Shown here piece after piece: positions 14,101-26,500 of a stretch of 64,000 nucleotides of DNA. Numbering within the stretch: the first letter of the stretch is position 1; each line of letters begins with the position of its first letter. The notes below the pieces were generated by a model, which searched no databases, was not told the DNA's origin, and saw nothing but the letters and a program-made list of their open reading frames with translations. The DNA is taken from NCBI GenBank assembly GCA_014773175.1, contig VXCM01000339.1, positions 124,001-188,000 on the forward strand, given 5' to 3'. Source of the DNA: Lucifuga dentata. Lineage: Eukaryota; Chordata; Actinopteri; Ophidiiformes; Bythitidae. The position numbers were made by a program, and so were the translations under genes.

Positions 14101-17054
14101 CTCCCCTGGCTCGGGATCATAGCCTGGGATTTTCCGCATATCGTTGTTCTTCAAAGCCAGCATGGTTTCCAGCATGAAACGCACCTGAGAACATGTTCAC
14201 ACATGATGAAATGTTAGATAAGCCTCCAAAACTGACATAATTCTAGGTTATTAAAATTTCTTGCTAAATGAAAGGTAAGTTGTGGTTAAAGATAATTCTG
14301 TCTGCTGTAGTTATTAGTGCCCTACCCTGGCTTGATCCTGAAATTTTGACCCCATGCCGTTGGTCTTGCGCTGGGCTTCAGAGATGAGCTCTTTAAGTGC
14401 CAGAGCATCGTCCTTTCTCAGGGCAAAGCCGACATTCCTCAGTACAAACAAGACTAGTTCAATGTCCTTCTCTGTAAAGGCTCCAACAAAAAGTTTTAGG
14501 ATGTCAAAGATGAGGTTGGAATGCACCACCTGGAAGTTGTAGAGGTGAGCAATAATGGCGACCAGGTTGTCGCACTCTTTTCCTTCCTCTGGGTGCCTGT
14601 ACACCTCATCAAACTTTTGCACAACCGTCTCCAGAAAATGAGCTCCTACCTGTAAATTCATTAAAATGTGAATATTACAGATGTCATTTACGCTCCTTAT
14701 GGCTATATGAATGTTAATATGTGTAGGTGACAACAATTATGTTTATGCCAGTTACTGACTGATGCTAATTTCACTAATAAGACAGTGTGGGGTCAGGATG
14801 AATGATATCAGTGCTAATACAACTTAAGCATTGGAAACAGGGCAGTTAAATGTCACTTTACAATTAATTAAAAGGAGCATTAGCCAACAAAGGAGATGTG
14901 CAAAAGCAGTCAGTGCTTCTGTCCAACATCGAATAAATAATCCAAGGGCCGATGTCCGTTGCCAGGTCAGTAGTTACTATTTATTTATCACACAAAGGCT
15001 GATAAAACCAAAAGCTGCTATTCTCTTTCACTCTCATCAGTGGAACAGACAGTGACCTGAAGATTGCTGAACAGTAATACTGATATTTCTGGTTTTGCAA
15101 TCTTCTGTTAGTAAATCCCATGGTTTTAAAATGCATATATATATAAACTAAGTCTATATATAAACAAAGTCAGAAGAGTGTATTTACCTCCAACCCGACA
15201 GCATGATGCAGGACGCTGACAAGCAGGACGTGCTCCATCAGTAATCTGTCAGGCATCAGGGTCGGGGTGACGCAGGCTTCTATTAACACCTCTGTTAGGG
15301 TTTCATTCATGTCCTTCCTGCTGCGGCTCATGTACAACTCCTCCAGCTGACCACAGATGGATGCCATGTTGGGCTCACTCAGCCTAAAATGACAGAAAAA
15401 CAGCTGAAGTATCGCACTGAAGAATAACACATGCACTTTTTAAACAACTTTATTTGCAATTCTAACCCAGTATACTACAATTCAAGTCCACAAGAAATGT
15501 ATGCTTTGTATACTTTGTCACAATTTAATCATATTTAAAGGGAATATTCCCTGAATATTATTCTGAATCTATTGCACAGAAGGAATTCAATGTTTTGTCA
15601 ACAGAACTGATGTTTGCCATTATGGAACATCAGCTTGGACTTTCTGATCAATTGCCAGATATTAAGATGCCCCATTTCTATATGCAAACTATCAATGGAT
15701 ATTCCAAAGTAGAGCCCAGGAGAGTACTGTTGAATCAGTACTATTTCAAACTTAACCTGGAATAATGTGCAAATATAAATCATATTATGAGGATATAATA
15801 GATGATAGAACTAAATGCCCAGGGACTCAAACTAACAAAAGGAAAAACACATTTTTCATCTAAAACTAAATGTAATATTTTAACACTTAGTATTGTGGTA
15901 AGACTATTACCTGTTCACCAGACCTTTTATGCTCCTCTTCAATTTTTCAAGCTCAGCTTTGTGTTTATCATCTCCAGTGTTCCGCAAATGAGGTGGCACA
16001 TACTTGCCTGCTGCAGAGGTGACCTAAACATTGGAGGATGGAGATTACCAATGTTATGCTCAAACACATTTACTATACTGCAATTGTTAATGTGACAATA
16101 TTGAAATGTATTTTGTAACTCTCAACTCACAGTTCTTGTCTTTGACCCCATTGTCTGTGTGTCAGGAATGTCCGCTTCTTCCTCTGCTTGACCTTCAGTT
16201 TCATCATCTGAGTCTGCTGCATCACTCTCATCCAGTACATCCTCATCCTCCACTACCTCTTCCTCTGCTTTCTCCTCATCCTGGTCATTTTCATCCTCAT
16301 TTCTTTCATCAAATGAACCCAATTCTTCATCACTACGTTCACCTGCCATCTCATCTCCCAATTCATCATCCTCACCTGACAACTCAGGACCGTTCTTATC
16401 CATTTTTCCAAAGTTCTCTTTTGCCATGTCTATATCATCATCACTGTCATACATTCCCACAGCTGAAGAACCAGAGTCTAGTACACCCAAGACGTAATCA
16501 AGTCCATCAGCCACAAAGGACTGTGGAAGGTTTTTCTTATTTTTTCTTTTGTTTAATCCGAGGCACCGCTCTAGTTTCTTTATTTCTCTGTCCTCGTCTT
16601 CGTTTGCCTCTAAAAGTGCCATTTTCCTTGATTCTTGAAGCTTATTTATTTTCTTTCCTTTCTTAGGCAATGTTTTTGAGTTCTCTGTTTTCTCTGCAGG
16701 AGCACAGCTGGACTTGTTTAAATGCGTTTTTGACACTTCTTTCTTTGCTTTATCCATTTTCTTCCTCTGCTGCTGTTTATCCACTGATATTCCCGAGTTT
16801 TCACCATCAGTAGCCGGTAAAATGAGATTCTTTTTCCCCTCATAATGACTTTTCATTTTGGCTTTTTTCATTTTTCTCTTTTCTTTGCGCAACTCCTTTC
16901 TGCTTTTCTTTTTTACATATCTCATGTCATGTTCATCCTCTGCTTCACCACGGCCACCTTTGCTTTTAACAAATTCATCCAATTCCACCATATACTTTTT
17001 AAACATCACATTGCCCTTCTTTCTTTTGTTATTTTGCTTCTGGTTGGGCTTCAT
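11135..17054 (-). CDS. nom1: Nucleolar protein with MIF4G domain 1 (Nom1)
   Basis: Nucleolar scaffold needed for small ribosomal subunit (18S) maturation. It is related to yeast Sgd1 and is known to recruit the helicase eIF4A3. Exons, 5' to 3' on the minus strand: 17054-16131, 16023-15911, 15383-15188, 14649-14326, 14184-14074, 13714-13544, 13227-13106, 12958-12826, 11820-11689, 11593-11484, 11312-11135 (2514 nt, 837 residues; human about 860). Exon 1 encodes a Lys-rich N-terminus with the hallmark EDREIKKLERCLGLNKRK, then an acidic Asp/Glu stretch. The MIF4G domain covers roughly residues 340-550 (GQLEELYMSRSRKDMNETL, RFMLETMLALKNNDMRKIPG). The MA3 domain covers roughly 615-740 (NIFCVLMTSEDYLDAFEKL, then KDKQEREIVHVLMDCCLQEK). 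Exon 8 is affected by a 61-bp assembly duplication. I used the upstream copy of its donor, which keeps frame into MTFQFSLWDKF. Exon 5 is ended at CTG|GTGGGT by similarity. Confidence 0.95.
12723..12845. other. 61-bp direct duplication around a single N (assembly artefact) in nom1 exon 8
   Basis: Bases 12723-12783 and 12785-12845 are identical and separated only by an N at 12784. The repeated piece covers the end of nom1 exon 8 and its splice donor. Only one copy fits the protein family, so this is an unmerged contig overlap rather than a real tandem repeat. Confidence 0.92.
13918..13929 (-). promoter_or_regulatory. CTCF-type motif in nom1 intron 5
   Basis: The minus strand reads CCACCAGGGGGC, a full match to the CTCF core CCASYAGRKGGC. 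It points left, toward mnx1, opposite to the two motifs in lmbr1 introns 4 and 5. Binding is inferred from sequence only. Confidence 0.55.
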
Positions 17055-17514
17055 TTTTACACATTAAACTCAAATTGCTGAAGTTAATGTGACTTGATTA
17101 ACCTTTTACCGACTAACATGAGCTAACTCATTAACGTTAGCTTCTATTAGCTAGCTTCCTTTTTAAATGTATAGCTGATTAGTTTGGCTAACTGCGGAAG
17201 GTTTGAAACAGCCAAAATAAGTAAATCACGACTATTTAAATCAAATAAATACCTGCACATTTATCCCCATGTGGTCAATATTTTTGTATGACCCACAAAC
17301 ACGTGACAGTTTACTTCCAGGGCGCACACAGACATGACGCGCAGTGATGACGCAGTTTATTTTGGGGCGTTATTTTGTGGATGGAGCGGGTTTCCTTTCC
17401 TCTGATGTGAACTGTCTTCAGGCTATTAACAGCGGGGAAAACGCATTGAAGTTGTCGGGGTTGTGCGAGCTAGCATGTAGTGAGTCTGCAGCCTTTGCAT
17501 TTGCAATATGAAGA
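17055..17514. promoter_or_regulatory. Bidirectional nom1/lmbr1 promoter
   Basis: The start codons of nom1 (minus) and lmbr1 (plus) are divergent and only 460 bp apart, so the two genes must share this promoter region and their 5' UTRs lie in it. A GC-richer core holds CACGTGAC (17300-17307, USF/bHLH-type), an ETS-type ACTTCC (17313-17318), and two TGACGC ATF/CREB half-sites (17335-17340, 17348-17353). There is no obvious TATA box, as is usual for housekeeping promoters. Confidence 0.75.
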
Positions 17515-20500
17515 ATGGAAGAAGACGATGTTACAGTCAGAGAACAGAATTTCCACAGTCAAGTTCGGGAGTACATCGTAAGTAGCGTACGAAACAGCTC
17601 AAGCTAACGGCTAACAACGTCCTCTAATGGATATTGTGAAGTTAGCATTTAGCTTCAACTGTCAGTTTGACATAGCAAAATTGAATAAGCTATGTAGTTC
17701 GAAAATATTATGTAATTATATCCAGTTAAGTTATCTACTAAATAAAATAACGAATAAGTGTCCTAGTTCCCGTTAGCATACGATAAAAAAGTCAGTTAAT
17801 TATATTATCTTTATTAGTTTTAGTAGACCAATGCCTTGATGGTTTATTCGTCTTATTTTGTCATAAACCGCACTCGTCTTCATATCTGAGCATAAAAAAT
17901 ATTTAAACTATATAATCAGCGTTTATTGAGATATCCATGATTATTCTTGATCGATATTTTTAATATAGAAACTATCAAATGCCTCTAGTAGGCGAGGTCA
18001 GCATCTCAGCTTTGGCTTGCACATTTTGTCTTAGTATCTCATGTCCACATTCTTTGCCTGATAAGACCCCTTAGCTTTACCAAATGTGATCTTTCTAATG
18101 AGAATGTCTTTTAAAATCGGCTTATTGACTGATAATAAAGCATGTTGATATTTCTTATAGATATGTCATGTGCTTGTATATTTGCAGCCAACGTTACACT
18201 AGGCATTTTGTAAACGCTGTAATGAGAAAGTAATGCTTTCTAATTAGATCCCTAAAGTGAAGGAATTTTTTCTCAATCAAAGGTCCCACTGTTGCTATAA
18301 AGATGTTGCTAAAATGTCATTATGAGGCTAACACATGGTATTTTAAACAAAAATAGACAACGTTGAACAAACTGTGAAGATTTTATTCTTGTTTTTCAGT
18401 TGGAAATCACAACCTTAGCAACCACTTTGGTCAAATTAATTATTACAATCAAGAAACAATATATTTGCTGTGGAAAAAACTTACTTTCTAATGTAATGTA
18501 CTGTTGTTATCTATGGTTTTTCCTTGTACATGCACACATTTTAAATAACCTTAACAAACCAGTTAATGGAGTTTTATTCTGTTAATCAGGTAATCCTAAT
18601 CAGTTAAAATACAAAGAAAACCATCTTTAATGTTTACGCTTCTTAAGTCAGATTACTGCTGAAATTCGTGGATAATGAGACTATACTGCAAGAAAACACA
18701 AGAGATTGTCACTAGAGATTGTTGTTTAGGTGTTCACTTCCAGCTTGAGTTCATTTATCATAAAGGTGTGAAATACCGTTGTTAAATTTGTTAGAAACAC
18801 CCCATGCAGAGAAGCCTGACTGACTTATTACCTACTGCCTTTTCAAGGACTCAGTTATTTTAGAAATAAGACAAGTGGCTGTGACACGGACGACTTGTCA
18901 GCTTGCTTGTAATCATGGTTTTATGTCTTTCCAGACTGCTGTATCTGTGTCTGTGTCAATTTATCAGCACCGCTCACCTGATTCTGTTATTCTGGGTTTA
19001 TCCTTTTGACATGGATATGCTTGAGCTACTGTGACCACACAGCTTTGTAGCTTGTAAAAACATCTGTTTTCTTGGAGTTGGAAGAGGACTGCAAGTGCAT
19101 GATGAGCAAAACTGTTTGTCATCTCATACTATTTACCTCTTAGGTTGAGGGAGGAGGTTTGGTATTTCTTTTTAAAGCAGATTATCCTTTTGAAATGTGT
19201 TCCGTCTGCTTCTTGTCTGGCTGAGTCATCTCATCATCACAGCTCAGCCATGATGAGTTGTGCAATGTTGACAGGGTGTAAAGTGCTGAAGCGGGAGCTT
19301 CTAACATTAGTTTTGTCCCAGTCACTGTCACAGTAGAAGAGGAGAATGTGGAATGTGATCTTCCTGTGAGGCCGTCCAGCTTGTGTTCAGGCTGCAGTTA
19401 CCTAATAAATTCCATGCAGTAGTATTTTCTGAACAACTTTGCATGTTGCCTTAGCCTAGTTAGCATCATCAAAGACTGCAAAGCAACGATGATGACTTGC
19501 TTGTTCAGTTTTAAAATCAAATAAATCAGACATATTGAACTTTGCTGCCGGCTGTGTAGCCACTTATTTATGTAGGCTAACAATGGGGTGGGAAGTATTT
19601 GGAACTTGAAAAAGTTCCAAATAAGTTAAGGACCTTAAGAACCTTAAGTTAATAAGTTAACTTAAGGTTCACTTAAGTTAATTTATGTGTTCTTCACAAC
19701 ATAATAGGCCTGACAGCAACATTTCTGCATATACAGGTGATATTCCCTGCCTGAACTAGACACGCAAAACCTCACAAGAGCAATCTTTCACAGTCTGTTT
19801 GAAAAAACGTGTTCTCGTGCATGCTATGTTGTGGAAATTGCATTATCTATACATTACTTGTTTTGACACACACAAGCCCCATGTGACACAGGCTATGTTC
19901 ATCCTGCTTGTGGCAGTCACACCAGGTTATTAGTCACAGGTAAATACTGGGTTGTTGTCATTCACATGTGACCTGAGTTCACACGCACACATACTCGTTA
20001 ATGATAAACTGTAGCGTTATATGAGATCTTGTGCTGCATAATTTCATCTGCTTAAAATAGAATCATGTTTCAACGATAGTGAAAGGGGTCAATGCAGTGT
20101 TGCTTTAAATTAGAGATTTAATTTGTCTCATGGTGCAGTTGACTGGAGTAACATCGCAATATACGTTAAACATTGCTATAATAAACATATTATAAGACCT
20201 CTCAGATGTGTACTTATGTACTTATGCAAAACAGACTCATCATAGCATTTTACTTGGGCTATAACATGGAATAGATATAGATTTGAAATATACTGGAAGC
20301 TAATATGAATCATCTATAGTCACAGTAAAAACTTTATTATTCTTGTGTTTCAGATTTGCTTCCTCCTGTTTGCTGTACTCTACATTGTGTCCTACTTCAT
20401 CATAACTAGATATAAGAGGAAAAGCGGTGAGTGTTTCTGTAAGTTATTAACTGAACTTTGACACCGTGGGAGCAGAAATCAGCATGTGCCTCATTGAGAT

Positions 20501-23500
20501 CACGACGCTTTATAAAGCCTTTATAACACGCATTTTCACAGCAAACGTGTGGAAATCAATCCGTCGGGTCTTTTCATGCCATGCTTGCTCACATACAGAG
20601 TGCTTCTTTGTGTCAGAACAGAAAGGATGTTACGGCTAAGTAGGCTTTCTGGGTGTGTGTGAGAAACCACACCCATCCCTGTAATGTGGAAGAACAATCT
20701 GCCACAGCTGGCTCTATATCTGTAGATACATCTATACAGTTTATCTACATAAACTGTATCCACCCTGCTTCTTTGTAGGCCTACACACTTTATCACAGTG
20801 TTTATACCATATTAGCTGCTCCTCAGATCACCTGTCTTGAGGTACGATAATCACAAATGTGAACTGTAAAAAGTTTGACTTTAAGTGAGACTTAAAGGAA
20901 AAGATATGTTCCATTTTTTTGTAATGTCTTCCACACAACATTCAAATCAAGAAATGTCTGAATTACAAAGGAATCAAACATGCCCAGTCAGGTATTAGGT
21001 ACTGTAACCCATTTTCTTTGACAAATGTAGTACATGTCCAGGTCACCTAGGCTGCCCTTGTCTCATTTTAAAAGTAGACCGTTTTACACCAGACATGGCT
21101 CTCTGGAGTTTTGTACAATAGAAATAGATGTTGATTTGCCCTTAAAGCAGCTGATTCAGTGACCTGATGCTCTCACTTACTGTACAGTGGAATTATGGAA
21201 GATGTTTTGTTTTTTTTTCAAAGGAAGTGAAAAATAAAGTAGGATGGTTTATACCAGTAATTTCATTCTCTGTGTTTTTGGTGAAATTGAGCTCACTGAG
21301 GAAAGCATTTACTCTCATCCATATTTGGATGATTGGCCATGGTGCTTTTTTTTGTGCTACAAAATAGAATTTGAGTTTACATTCTAATAGGTTTTTAAAA
21401 AAATAATATTATTTTCAGTGCTGATATTTAACCGATTATGAAATAGGAACTTGGCATTATGTTTTTTAAAAGATGAGGTAATCTGATACAACTACCAAGC
21501 AACAGAATCAAAGTACAAATATCCTCAGATAGGCATGTCTGACCTATTTACACCTGCATTTCCACTAATACTTTTACAAAACTCACACTGGTATCAGATG
21601 ATGTGGGCAGGAAAAAGACATCAGATAATTTTTGCACCAACTTTCACATATTAGTGTGTTCCTAATTAAATTTATCCAATACTGCACAGATGTAAATACT
21701 CAGTGTTCTGTGATTGAACTGGTTTGGTTTTCTTTGTAGATGACCAAGAGGATGAAGATGCTGTTGTCAACAGAATATCGTGAGTGAAGCTGATTTCAGT
21801 ACTTTGATGAATACTGTGATTTTAGAAATTTTGGCATTTCAAAATAATTCCTGTTACCAGAACAGAATATCAAAATCCCCTTATGTTAGGCTTTTATTTT
21901 GAAGAAGCACAGTAGTCCTCAAAATGATAAAATGCAGGTTTGCAAATATTATTAATAACCATTACCACTGCTTCTCTTAATGTGTTACACATTCACACAG
22001 CAGCCCCGACGGTGGTAGCGAGTATCACAGATTCACTTTAGTATTGCACATCTCATACACAGGAAGCCACATGCATCCTGCCTGTTTAACACCAGCTCAG
22101 GAAAATAGTACTTAAGGGCCCGGCTTAGTGATGGAAAGTGTTTCAGATTAATGAGTTTCTTTAGTGAAATGGTGTGGTGGTGAATTTGTGCATCCCACTG
22201 AGGACCACTGAGCAGATGGTGCACTCCTGTGGGTCTAATCTGGAAACCCACTGCCTACAAATCTCTACAAATGGCCTCCCCCATAGGCACCACCAGTCCA
22301 CGTCTTTTGTTCTGGTGCTGGAGCAGGAATGATTTAGTGAGGAGCGGCAGCAGAATTGAGGGAAGGAATCAACAGTGAACTCACAGCCAGTAAAATGGTC
22401 ATAAGCTACACCGTTTACGTGGTCTGCAGCACTAAATATCTTAATTCCTCCTTTGCTTTTGCTTATTAATAACCATCATACTGCAAACAGAGCTACTTTA
22501 TGACATGTAGTCCAGAACTAATCCTAAAATAACCAAGCAATTTGCTTGTGAAATATAATCCAATTAAAAAGAAAAACATCACATATTATTGTGGTATTTC
22601 ATAGTAGTAATTATGTACACCTTTTTCTGTGTGTGTATTTTTATTTCTGTGTTTCCACTTGCAGATTGTATCTGTGCACCTTCACCCTGGCAGTGTCGGG
22701 TGGTGCAGTGTTCCTACTGCCTTTCTCCATCATTAGTAATGAGATCCTCCTCTCCTTCCCCAAAAACTATTACATTCAGTGGCTCAATGGCTCCCTCATT
22801 CACGGTCAGTAGCTCCTACAGGTTGTGTATTTTAAAGTATTACTTTCCTCTTTCTTACCATTTGTCTTTTGATTAAAAATACATTTTAAAAGCAGAAATA
22901 AAATTTAGAAAAATAATAATTTTGTTTTGTTTTTTTTTGTAAAAACTGAAATACTTTTTGTACTCTGACTAGTGAAGTAATTTGTAATTATATTTAATGA
23001 ATTTCATGTGACTATAAACTTGTTACTTGTTATATGTTGTTACTATGATGCATCCACCCGTCAAATGGTTTGATTCATGCTTTGGTTGGTTACTTTGATT
23101 ATTCTATCAACAACTTAGTAAGAAACTGTCATTTAGAGGTTTAATTCAGAAGATCTAATTGGCTGATGGAGAAAAAAAAAAATCAAGGAAAGGACATGGG
23201 AAAAAGCCACTTTTCTAAATTTTAACCTAAAAACCAAACTTTCTTCTGTTTTACTCAGAAAATCAACCAGCTCATCAGAATTTGCATTGCCATAGCATAA
23301 TTCATCATGCAGTCAGTCTATGGAATTGGTGTTAACGATCAAATCTTATTTAGGTGTTAGGTGCTTCAACAACCACCAGGGGGCAGTAAAGTCCATAACT
23401 TAGACTTAACAGGATGACACTGGCCAGATAGAACCATATGTTGGCACCTGGCATCTCAGCAATTGTATATTATATATGGGAGTGAAAGTACTTCAAGAAA

Positions 23501-26500
23501 ACTTGTTTTTAGAGCCTTGGAATAAAGCACCCGTCTCACTGCTAAACTGCTGTAATGGACAGATGTTCCATAGAACTAATGTTGGATTTTTGATAGTTTG
23601 TTGTGTCTCCATAAGACTGTGTGTTTATGCTGTGATGTGCTTTATTTCTGCAGGTCTGTGGAACCTGGTGTCACTGTTCTCCAACTTATGTCTCTTTGTC
23701 CTGATGCCCTTTGCCTATTTTTTCTTGGAGTCTGAGGGATTTGCTGGATCAAAAAAGGTATAACTAATCAGCATTTAATAACTATAGAATTCAGTTTTAT
23801 TTTTTAAATTTTCTTTTACAGTACAGTATTTGGCTATTTCTGTTTTTTTGTTGTGATGCTGAGTTGCAGGGCATTCAACCAAACACTAAAAATTATGGGA
23901 ATCATTATTAAACACGGAAAATGAAGAACCCAGGTTTTTTTTCTGTCTTTTTTATACTGGGGCATTTGCACGCCTGTCTATCAATGCTACAAGCTGTCTT
24001 TCAACAGCCAAAGTAGCAGCAGGTGCCTAGTCCTTGCCCTTTCCCTGACTCACGCCACTGACCGTAACTGCCACCGCAGAAAGCTCATTAACCACGAAAG
24101 TCTGAATCTGGTCTTCGCCCAGCGCCACATCCTGACAAACCCTTCCAATAAGGCCATCGGCTGCAAACGCTTCAACACTGCTGCATCGGCCCCACTGATT
24201 TAAGGCCTGATTCCCTGTCACCCCCTTCCCAGCCCCCTAAAATAAAACTTCAAAAGGACAGGCCAATAATCGAGTTGTAAGGCTCAGTGAACTTCCTTGT
24301 TTAATTGATTACCCCCAAAAAGAGGCTGGAGGCTCGTGTTCAGAAGGTNCAGTGAACTTCCTTGTTTAATTGATTACCCCCAAAAAGAGGCTGGAGGCTC
24401 GTGTTCAGAAGGTCCATAAAGTTGCAACAACATGACAGCACAATAGAGCCCCGCAAAATGGAGGGGAAAGATTTACTTTTAATACACCTCTATCCTGTGT
24501 CACAGTTTGAAACCTCTCTGGTTTATGTCCCTCCTGGCAAAAGCACATAAAAATTAGTCTGTACTGTAGTTTATAGCTAGTTCTTTTTTCCTCAACCCAC
24601 TAATTTGTTTCAGTCAGATTTCTTCACTGAGGGCAGGCCCTGATGGGTAGAAAGCAGGATGAGGGCCTCTGTCACGTTTTTGCTTTTTTGTCTTTTTTAT
24701 TTCAGCAAGACTGTTTCTTGCTACTAATCTTCCATAAATTTGCCGAGAGGAAGCACTGCTCAATGTTGAGCTGCACTTCAGGTATATGCTGTGTGTGTGT
24801 GTACTAAGGAAGGGGTGGAGGTGACACTTCTGTTTCACCTAAAAAAACGAGTGGCCTGCAGAGTCAATTATGAGGCCGAATGTAAAACACTGATCCAGGT
24901 TTTTATAATGTGATATTATCCTTTGCCCAGTAACAGCATTAGACCACAATGTCATAAGTTTTTATGTGGCATTTTAACCTCCTAGGGTAATGTTATGACA
25001 CCGAGAGGTCCTTTTGACTGCGGAAATGAACGGAATGATGAATTTCACCGGTAACGTTGTAAGTCAGCCTTGTCATGTGGCTGTGTTTACCTTTGACGAT
25101 GTACTAAAAGACGCCACCGGAATAAAGATTGAAATGTGGATTTTTTTTCCCTCAATGTTAACAGTTCAGCTCTTCAGAGGTTCTGTCACCTAAATGATTG
25201 ATAGTTTAAGAAATTGTTCAAATTGTAGATGAATCAGAATGACTTATGGTCATGATGTCAGATGTTATGATCTTGCTTTATTTGCTGCGGTAAAATGTCT
25301 CCCAGTTACTGCTGGGCTCTCAAATCTTTGCAGAAGAGCTGCGTCGCTGAGGACTTTCAGGGCAACTATTGTAATACTATTAAAGAACTAGGTGTTATCA
25401 GAATGTTTTTTCAATTTTTTTTTTTATTAAAAATATATATCCATTTTGATTCCTTATTATACAGTCCAATATAGCTTATATTATTTACCTGTTATATTCA
25501 GGTAAGGATAGTTGGGATTTGAGGTCTCCACATCACCAGTAGATGGCATTATGAGAGCAATCTGTGTCATCCTTACTGACATGATCATCGTATTCTGACA
25601 AAGACTGTGAAGACATCAGCACAGGCCTTTGTTCAGCCTGCTATATGTGTCAAATGAATTAAATGCACTTCGTAATTATGCTTGATTATCTTGAAGCCAA
25701 ATTTACCACAAATATAGTCTAGATTGATTTGATCATGGCGAGAAAATGAAAAGGTTGAAGATTACTTACTGGCCTATTTTCTAGTTTTATTTTTGTGTAT
25801 GAAACTTTTCACAATTTCCAGCTTGTCTTAATAATTTTAAGTTTATCACAGACATTTTGATTTGAGGTTTTAGATGAATAAACCATATAAAAGCTCTTAA
25901 GTGTGTTTAATTGAAGTATGTTTTGCATTGGTTTTACCCAGAGTATTTGATTGTGTTTGATCCTGAAAACGAGTTGGAACGAGTCTGACCTTCTGACTGA
26001 CCCAGCAAAGGGCCAACAGGTTTCATCTGGTAGTTAAAGAAACTCCTCATCAATCTCATCCTAAGCCCCAAACTGCCAATGATGAGAAGTGTGTTTATTG
26101 TGGAGGGTGGGAGGGTGAAAACGTCTCGCCGAGCAAACCCGCGTGGTGTTACTAAGATACTCTTCTTTGTTGGATCTCCACAATGGGGGCCTGGATATTT
26201 ATTTCAAATCTCCTGCACATGCAGACATTTTTCCCAGGCCTTCTTTTGGGCAGAGCCAGCCAGAGAATATAAATTAGTGTTTACATACCTTCCTTTAAGG
26301 TCACAATGTCTCCCTAAAGCTGCCTGTTACAACGTCCGTTACCATGGCAACATATTACTTCGAACTGGGAATTTAAAGAAAAAAGCGAGTTGCTTGGGAT
26401 TTTTTTCCCCTCCTCTCGTGACTGTGGTTTTCCAAACTAAGCGATACGTTCTTAACTTTGAGTGATTCTCACCTAATTTTTCTCTTAATTTTAAATCAGT

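Noticed and set aside
14198..14240. ATGATGA followed by CTGA, resembling a C/D box snoRNA
   Set aside because: It is on the strand opposite to nom1, only about 40 nt long, with no terminal stem or internal C'/D' boxes.
16106..16666. 186-codon plus-strand frame rich in His, Leu and Pro
   Set aside because: It is the antisense of the acidic and Lys-rich nom1 exon 1, whose identity is clear on the minus strand.
24027..24221. 64-codon minus-strand frame in the left part of the ZRS
   Set aside because: It is short, without family likeness, and lies within the enhancer interval in an intron.
26079..26465. 128-codon frame in lmbr1 intron 5
   Set aside because: No domain or family likeness. It overlaps a complex non-coding stretch with an X-box and has no splice or codon evidence.
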